Source of the DNA: Acidobacteriota bacterium
Lineage (GTDB): Bacteria > Acidobacteriota > Terriglobia > Bryobacterales > Bryobacteraceae
Assembly: GCA_016185425.1 (NCBI GenBank)
Contig: JACPNQ010000015.1
Coordinates: forward strand, 186,001-250,000
Direction: 5' to 3'
DNA length: 64,000 bases
Shown: positions 60,251 to 64,000 of the stretch, piece after piece
Numbering within the stretch: position 1 is the first letter of the stretch
Layout of the letters: each line of letters opens with the position of its first letter
Translations under genes and position numbers: made by a program
Notes under the pieces: model-generated
Told to the model about the DNA's origin: nothing
The model's database searches: none
Seen by the model: only the letters and a program-made list of their open reading frames with translations

Positions 60251-60376
60251 GAGCTGGCCGTTGTCGTGCTTATCCTGCTGGATCTCGCGCTGCGAGTAAT
60301 GCGCGACGAATTCCTGAGCATTCTCGCGGGAACACCACGCGATTTCCGCGGACGCGCGCCGCCCATCCCGCTGTAG
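60059..60376 (+). CDS. small His/Cys membrane protein, copy B (DUF2946-like)
   Basis: 105 residues from a GTG at 60059; an in-frame GTG at 60086 (residue 10) is a more likely start, since the first leaves only 2 bp to the divergent gene. A helix (LLVALAILIVFFSIALFS) is followed by PLHRHT, CSFNNLEHQWFAAGE and a second helix (LAVVVLILLDLALRV), with the GRAPP tail also present. It is the inverted paralogue of 59742-60056. It precedes the porin gene on the same strand by 69 bp and may be in that operon. The function is unknown; metal binding is suggested only by the conserved His and Cys. Confidence 0.7.
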   Translation: MCACCPILTVTRSGSRSKRWLLVALAILIVFFSIALFSPLHRHTPGKAGGCSFNNLEHQWFAAGELAVVVLILLDLALRVMRDEFLSILAGTPRDFRGRAPPIPL

Positions 60377-60445
60377 TCCTGCCCCTGTGCGGAATCCGGG
60401 CGCGCGACGCAGCCCGGCGAAGGAACTTATTCGGGAGGCCGAAGC

Positions 60446-61861
60446 GTGTCTATTTTGAGATTCACGAAGCGCACTGTGCTGCGCCAATGTCTGTTTGTAT
60501 TGATTGCCGCGGGAAGCGTGTTCCCGCAGAGCACTCCGGAGCTGGAAAAGCGGATAGCGGATCTGGAGCAGCAGATGCGGAAGCTCGATCCAAGCTTTCA
60601 ATCAGCCGGCGACAACGCAAGCCTGGCAGCGCGGCTGGAGGTGTTGGAACGGAAGATGGCGATCCTGACGGGCGCGCCAAAACCGGTCATACAGGCAACT
60701 GCGCCTCCCGCGCCGCCGGTACAACCCCCACCGCTAACCGCTGGCCTGGCGCCAAGCGCACCGGGGTCGCCGTTGAGCGGCGTGTCGATCACGGGCGACT
60801 ACCAAAAGGCCGACAACGGCGAAACCAAGCTGCCGGTAAGCGGTTATATGGACTTCCACTTCAACAAGAACCGTTCCCTTCCCGGAGAGTTCGATTTCCA
60901 TCGCTTCGTGCTCCTGTTCGGCCATTCGTTTTCCGAGCGGATCAAATTCTGGAGCGAACTGGAGTTGGAGCACTCGATTGTGGAGGGCGGCGAGGAGAAG
61001 GGTGAGGTTGCGCTGGAGCAGGCCTACGTCGATTTCCTGATCAAGCCGTACTTCAACCTGCGAGGCGGCATGGTGCTGTCGCCGGTGGGAATTGTCAATG
61101 AACGCCATGAGCCACCCTCGTTCAACGGTGTGGAGAGACCGTTCGTGGAAACGCTCATCATTCCCACTACGTGGCGCGAGATGGGATTTGGAGCAACGGG
61201 TGACTTTGGCCGGGGGTTCCGCTACCGGGCCTACATGGTCTCAGGCCTCGATGGATCGCTGTTCAACGCCGAGCACGGCATTTCCGAGGCGAAAACCAAC
61301 GGCTTCCTCGCGTCGTTCCGCAACCCGGCGAAGGTCGGCCGGCTGGAATACGCCGGGCGCCGGAAACTCGTGCTTGGCACAAGCTTTTATAGCGGTCATG
61401 CCGGGTTTAATCTGGCGACGGTGAATCCCCGCGTCAACATCTTTGACGCCGACGTGCGGTACAGCTACCGGCGGGCGGATGTCCGCGGCCTTTTCGCGAA
61501 GACATGGATCAGCAAAGCGCGCGAGTTGAATATCGCCCTCGAAAGGACCACCGGCGCCAATCCAAACGTTGGACGTGAATTGCTGGGGGCTTATGTGGAG
61601 CCCGCGTTCCACGTGTTTCCCAAACGCCGCGGGCAAGACGTCATTCTCTTCGGCCGGTACGAAAAGTACAACACGCAGCACCGCATGCCGGATGGCTTTA
61701 CGGCGCTGCCGCAGTTCAACCGGTCGTCGTGGGTGCTCGGCGCGACCTATAAGCCGGTGGCCGACGTGGCGATCAAGTTCGACTACAATTTCAACCGGAG
61801 CGCGAGCAAGGTGCTGCGCCCGCTCGACTCTATCAACCTCGGAATTGGATGGTGGTTTTAA
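60446..61861 (+). CDS. outer-membrane porin, phosphate-selective porin-like (OprO/OprP type)
   Basis: 471 residues with a signal peptide (RQCLFVLIAAGSVFPQ). A short coiled coil (TPELEKRIADLEQQMRKLDPSFQ, SLAARLEVLERKMAILTG, about 28-75) and a proline-rich linker (PPAPPVQPPPLTAGLAPSAPG) precede a 16-strand-type barrel starting near VSITGDYQKADNG and ending INLGIGWWF with an aromatic last residue. The layout matches the OprO/OprP porin family, in which the coiled coil trimerises. The solute is unknown. Its stop codon shares bases with the ATG of the cupredoxin gene (TAATG), and the di-haem gene follows, so porin-cupredoxin-cytochrome is one operon. Confidence 0.85.
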   Translation: MSILRFTKRTVLRQCLFVLIAAGSVFPQSTPELEKRIADLEQQMRKLDPSFQSAGDNASLAARLEVLERKMAILTGAPKPVIQATAPPAPPVQPPPLTAGLAPSAPGSPLSGVSITGDYQKADNGETKLPVSGYMDFHFNKNRSLPGEFDFHRFVLLFGHSFSERIKFWSELELEHSIVEGGEEKGEVALEQAYVDFLIKPYFNLRGGMVLSPVGIVNERHEPPSFNGVERPFVETLIIPTTWREMGFGATGDFGRGFRYRAYMVSGLDGSLFNAEHGISEAKTNGFLASFRNPAKVGRLEYAGRRKLVLGTSFYSGHAGFNLATVNPRVNIFDADVRYSYRRADVRGLFAKTWISKARELNIALERTTGANPNVGRELLGAYVEPAFHVFPKRRGQDVILFGRYEKYNTQHRMPDGFTALPQFNRSSWVLGATYKPVADVAIKFDYNFNRSASKVLRPLDSINLGIGWWF

Positions 61862-62220
61862 TGCGTAGAAGACTCGTTTGGGCTTTGGCCTTTGTATTGG
61901 TGCTTTCATTGACCGGACAGGAGGATACGGCGAAGAAGCCGGCCCGCACCATATCGATCGTCGCGGAGCGCTTCTTCTTCTCGCCATCGAAGATCAAGGT
62001 GAAGGAGGGCGAGACCGTGGAGTTTGTGTTAACAAGCGATGACACCGACCACGGCTTTCACGTACCCGCCGCCGGAATTGATGTGGCGATTCCGCCATCG
62101 GGAAAGGGCGAAGCGCGCGTCCGCTTTACGGCCATTAAGAAGGGGAACTTTCGTTTTGAATGCTCGCGCGCCTGCGGCGCCGGGCACAACTTAATGCGTG
62201 GAGAGATTATTGTCCGCTAG
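61861..62220 (+). CDS. periplasmic cupredoxin with CuA-type ligand set
   Basis: 119 residues starting at the ATG at 61861, coupled to the porin stop. A signal peptide (MRRRLVWALAFVLVLSLTG) precedes a single cupredoxin domain (about 25-119): ISIVAERFFFSPSKIKVKEGETVEFVLTSDDTDHGFHVP, then FECSRACGAGHNLMRGEIIV. Ligands match the binuclear CuA centre of cytochrome oxidase subunit II: H64, C101, C105, H109 and M112 (C-x3-C-x3-H-x2-M). The protein thus looks like the soluble half of a subunit II, without the oxidase, and probably transfers electrons to or from the di-haem cytochrome encoded 10 bp downstream. It could alternatively be a copper chaperone. Confidence 0.9.
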   Translation: MRRRLVWALAFVLVLSLTGQEDTAKKPARTISIVAERFFFSPSKIKVKEGETVEFVLTSDDTDHGFHVPAAGIDVAIPPSGKGEARVRFTAIKKGNFRFECSRACGAGHNLMRGEIIVR

Positions 62221-62230
62221 GAGTAAGACC

Positions 62231-63403
62231 ATGAAGCGATCCATTGTTCCGCTCGCTGTGCTCTACGTAATATTCTCGACGGCGCAGAGCCAGGTGCAAC
62301 GCGAAATTGTACCGGGCAGCCCGTTGCAGGGATTGACAGGTCACGAACTGGAGCTGTTTCGAGAAGGGCTGGAGGACTTCAATGAAGTGGAGACCGCCGA
62401 GGAAGGCCTCGGCCCAGCTTTCAATGGGAACAGTTGTGGCAGTTGCCACAGCATCCCGGCAATTGGCGGCGTGGCGACCATGACGGAGACTCGCGCCGGC
62501 TACGTCGACGAAGACGGCTATTTCACCGCGATGAACGGCGAAACACTGTACAACCTGTTTTCGACGGGAAAACATGCGTGCCAGGTAGCGATTCCGCCGG
62601 AGGCCAACGTCATTGCGCGCCGCGTACCGACGCCTATTTTCGGAGATGGACTGATTGAGGCGATCGCCGATGCGACGATCATCGCAGGTGAAGATCCCGA
62701 GGACCGGAACGGCGACGGGATAAAAGGCCGGGCATCCAGGATCTTCGACGTGGCAACACGAACCAACAAGATCGGCCGTTTCGGATGGAAAGCCCAGCAG
62801 GCGACGCTGCTCGCATTTTCGGGCGATGCCTATCGCAATGAGATGGGGATCACGAACGACCTGTTCCTGACGGAGCTGATGCCCGGCATCGCTCCTGCGC
62901 AGGCAAAGCTCTGTGACGGGAAACCGGAGCCGGAGGATGTTCGCAACCGGCTTACCGGGCTACGCTCCATCGATAACTTCGCCAATTTCATGCGGCTGCT
63001 GGCGCCTGTGGAGCGCGCGCCGATGACCGCCGAAATCCAGCGGGGCGAAACGCTATTCACGGCCATCGGCTGTGCGGCCTGCCATACGCCGACGATGATG
63101 ACAGCGCCGAGCCAGAATCCCGTGTTTGACCGGAAGGCGGTCGCGCTGTATTCCGACTTGCTGCTACACGATATCGGCACCGGGGACGGCATTGAGCAGG
63201 CCGACGCGACCGGGGACGAGATCCGGACTCCGCCGTTGTGGGGCCTGCGATTCCGGCGGCCGCTACTCCATGATGGCCGCGCCGCGAGCTATTACCACGC
63301 AATCGAGATGCACGCGAGAGAAGCGGAAGCGTCGCGGAAGCGAGCGGAAGCGTTGAGCCCGGGAGACCGAACGGCGCTGCTGGCGTTTCTGGGTTCGCTA
63401 TAG
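62231..63403 (+). CDS. di-haem c-type oxidoreductase (DUF1111/DHOR family), second copy
   Basis: 390 residues from the ATG at 62231, with TAGGAG upstream; an in-frame start at 62198 lies within the cupredoxin gene. A signal peptide (MKRSIVPLAVLYVIFSTAQS) is followed by haem sites CGSCH (69-73) and CAACH (about 281-285), with the family blocks GLGPAFNGNSCGSCHSIPAIGG, FGWKAQQATLLAFSGDAYRNEM and DLLLHDIGTGDG. It is a clear paralogue of 4186-5355, but linked to a cupredoxin and a porin, so its electron partner is probably the CuA protein. The catalytic activity of the family is described only as putative thiol oxidation or peroxidase-like. The next gene is convergent. Confidence 0.92.
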   Translation: MKRSIVPLAVLYVIFSTAQSQVQREIVPGSPLQGLTGHELELFREGLEDFNEVETAEEGLGPAFNGNSCGSCHSIPAIGGVATMTETRAGYVDEDGYFTAMNGETLYNLFSTGKHACQVAIPPEANVIARRVPTPIFGDGLIEAIADATIIAGEDPEDRNGDGIKGRASRIFDVATRTNKIGRFGWKAQQATLLAFSGDAYRNEMGITNDLFLTELMPGIAPAQAKLCDGKPEPEDVRNRLTGLRSIDNFANFMRLLAPVERAPMTAEIQRGETLFTAIGCAACHTPTMMTAPSQNPVFDRKAVALYSDLLLHDIGTGDGIEQADATGDEIRTPPLWGLRFRRPLLHDGRAASYYHAIEMHAREAEASRKRAEALSPGDRTALLAFLGSL

Positions 63404-63404
63404 G

Positions 63405-64000
63405 CTAGCGGCTCCGTAGACGCAGAGCGATAAGCGCCAGAACCGCCGGGCCAACCAGCCAGATCGCAGACGGTTCGGGCACGTTGGTATCGGGCGCGTC
63501 ATTAGAAAGCGCGGGGGAGACCGCGAGCGGAGACGGTTGCGACGGCGTGAGCAAAAATGCCTGTTCAACGCCGTTATGAAGGCCGCGTCCGACAATCTGT
63601 CCGCTGTTGTTCATCCCGTAAGCGCCCAAAAGCTGCCACCCGGAACCGGGAGCGAGCAATGCATTCAGATCGTAGAGGAGGCCGTTGTCGTAGAGAAACG
63701 CCGCGGTTCCAGCTCCACCCGCCAAATCGGATATGCCGGCAACGCGCCCGGCGGCGTTGACCGCATAGGCATAGCTGTTCACTCCCCCAAGCGTGCCGAG
63801 CGACAGTGCTGTCGTACCGTTCCAGACGACAGCGTTGAGCGAACCCGATGCGGTTTGCGCGTGACCGGCAACCAGGCCCGAATCGCTGATCGCTGTGGCG
63901 TAGGAACTCTCGCCCCCTAAGCCGCCGAGTAGCGAGGTAGCGCCAATGGAGCTCGCCGAGAAAGCGTTGAGCGCGCCCGCCGCGGTCATAGCCGTTCCGG
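63405..64000 (-). CDS. PEP-CTERM protein with HAF-type extracellular repeats, 5' truncated by window edge
   Basis: C-terminal part of a surface or secreted protein; the frame is open through the right edge, so the start is outside. The visible part is made of HAF-like beta repeats (SLLGGLGGESSYATAISDSGLVAGHAQTASGSLNAVVWNGTT and SLGTLGGVNSYAYAVNAAGRVAGISDLAGG). It ends with a PEP-CTERM sorting signal: VPEPSA, a hydrophobic helix (IWLVGPAVLALIAL) and a basic tail (RLRSR). It should be sorted by an exosortase (EpsH) system encoded elsewhere and end up in the extracellular matrix. It is tail-to-tail with the di-haem gene (1 bp gap). Function beyond matrix/adhesion is unknown. Confidence 0.92.
   Translation of the reverse strand, partial: GTAMTAAGALNAFSASSIGATSLLGGLGGESSYATAISDSGLVAGHAQTASGSLNAVVWNGTTALSLGTLGGVNSYAYAVNAAGRVAGISDLAGGAGTAAFLYDNGLLYDLNALLAPGSGWQLLGAYGMNNSGQIVGRGLHNGVEQAFLLTPSQPSPLAVSPALSNDAPDTNVPEPSAIWLVGPAVLALIALRLRSR

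Noticed and set aside
1-64000. CRISPR array, tRNA or rRNA genes, diversity-generating reverse transcriptase, known phage structural genes
   Set aside because: None seen: no regularly spaced repeats, no tRNA-like cloverleaf or rRNA core sequence noticed, and no RT or capsid motifs. A cloverleaf search program would be needed to exclude a tRNA fully.

Overview
The window looks like a chromosomal stretch of an acidobacterium of the Bryobacter/Solibacter type (Acidobacteriota, Bryobacterales). This is inferred from gene families rather than from a marker gene. They include large Oar-like TonB-dependent receptors with an N-terminal carboxypeptidase-regulatory domain, two PadR + ADOP (acidobacterial duplicated orphan permease, MacB-like) pairs, a TIGR03435-type protein, several PSCyt/DUF1549/DUF1553 + DUF1501 gene pairs, a PEP-CTERM/HAF-repeat surface protein and many signal-peptide or Tat-tagged enzymes. 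No rRNA, tRNA or CRISPR array was seen. GC is high and genes are tightly packed, with many 1-4 bp overlaps.

Layout. 1-8.5 kb: the end of an M1 aminopeptidase, a secreted Cna-B-like protein, a purple-acid-phosphatase-like enzyme, an exported-looking FAM173-type methyltransferase, a di-haem oxidoreductase and a large TonB receptor. 8.6-14.7 kb: a HAD phosphatase coupled to a small membrane protein, a GNAT, then a signalling block (STAS antagonist, divergent FHA-GAF-PP2C phosphatase, DinB, response regulator with HD-GYP). 14.7-23 kb: two secreted esterase-like hydrolases, a TetR/F420-type reductase divergent pair with a clear palindromic operator, an unusual cytochrome c-ankyrin-cytochrome c-alpha/alpha toroid protein, and a Tat-exported glycosidase-like protein. 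23-27.2 kb: a globin next to a scrambled TonB receptor gene, an S4 protein, a PaiB-like flavin protein and a TIGR03435 protein. 27.2-32.1 kb: a lipoprotein, a concanavalin-like secreted protein and the first ADOP/PadR pair.

32.1-39.7 kb is the most plastic part. It holds an IS3-type OrfA remnant, an ArsR/SRPBCC/DUF1801 operon, a tyrosine recombinase broken by one in-frame amber codon, the second PadR/ADOP pair in opposite orientation, and then about 1.3 kb of gene debris (an SSB tail and two PadR fragments). 39.7-44.7 kb: a small conserved protein of unknown role and a two-gene RND efflux pump. 44.7-57.3 kb: two PSCyt/DUF1549/DUF1553 + DUF1501 modules around an M23 peptidase, a Tat-tagged DegT-like aminotransferase and a family-5 uracil-DNA glycosylase. 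The second module runs on into a secreted TenA-like protein and a GNAT.

57.3-63.4 kb may be a metal/redox unit: a TonB receptor, two divergent paralogous small His/Cys membrane proteins forming an inverted DNA duplication, a porin, a CuA-type cupredoxin and a di-haem cytochrome. The last three are one tight operon. The window ends inside a PEP-CTERM protein.

The most unusual items are the cytochrome-ankyrin-toroid fusion, the inverted small-membrane-protein pair with the cupredoxin/di-haem operon, the inverted and kinase-fused TonB receptor remnant, and the ArsR gene whose start codon lies inside a perfect operator palindrome.
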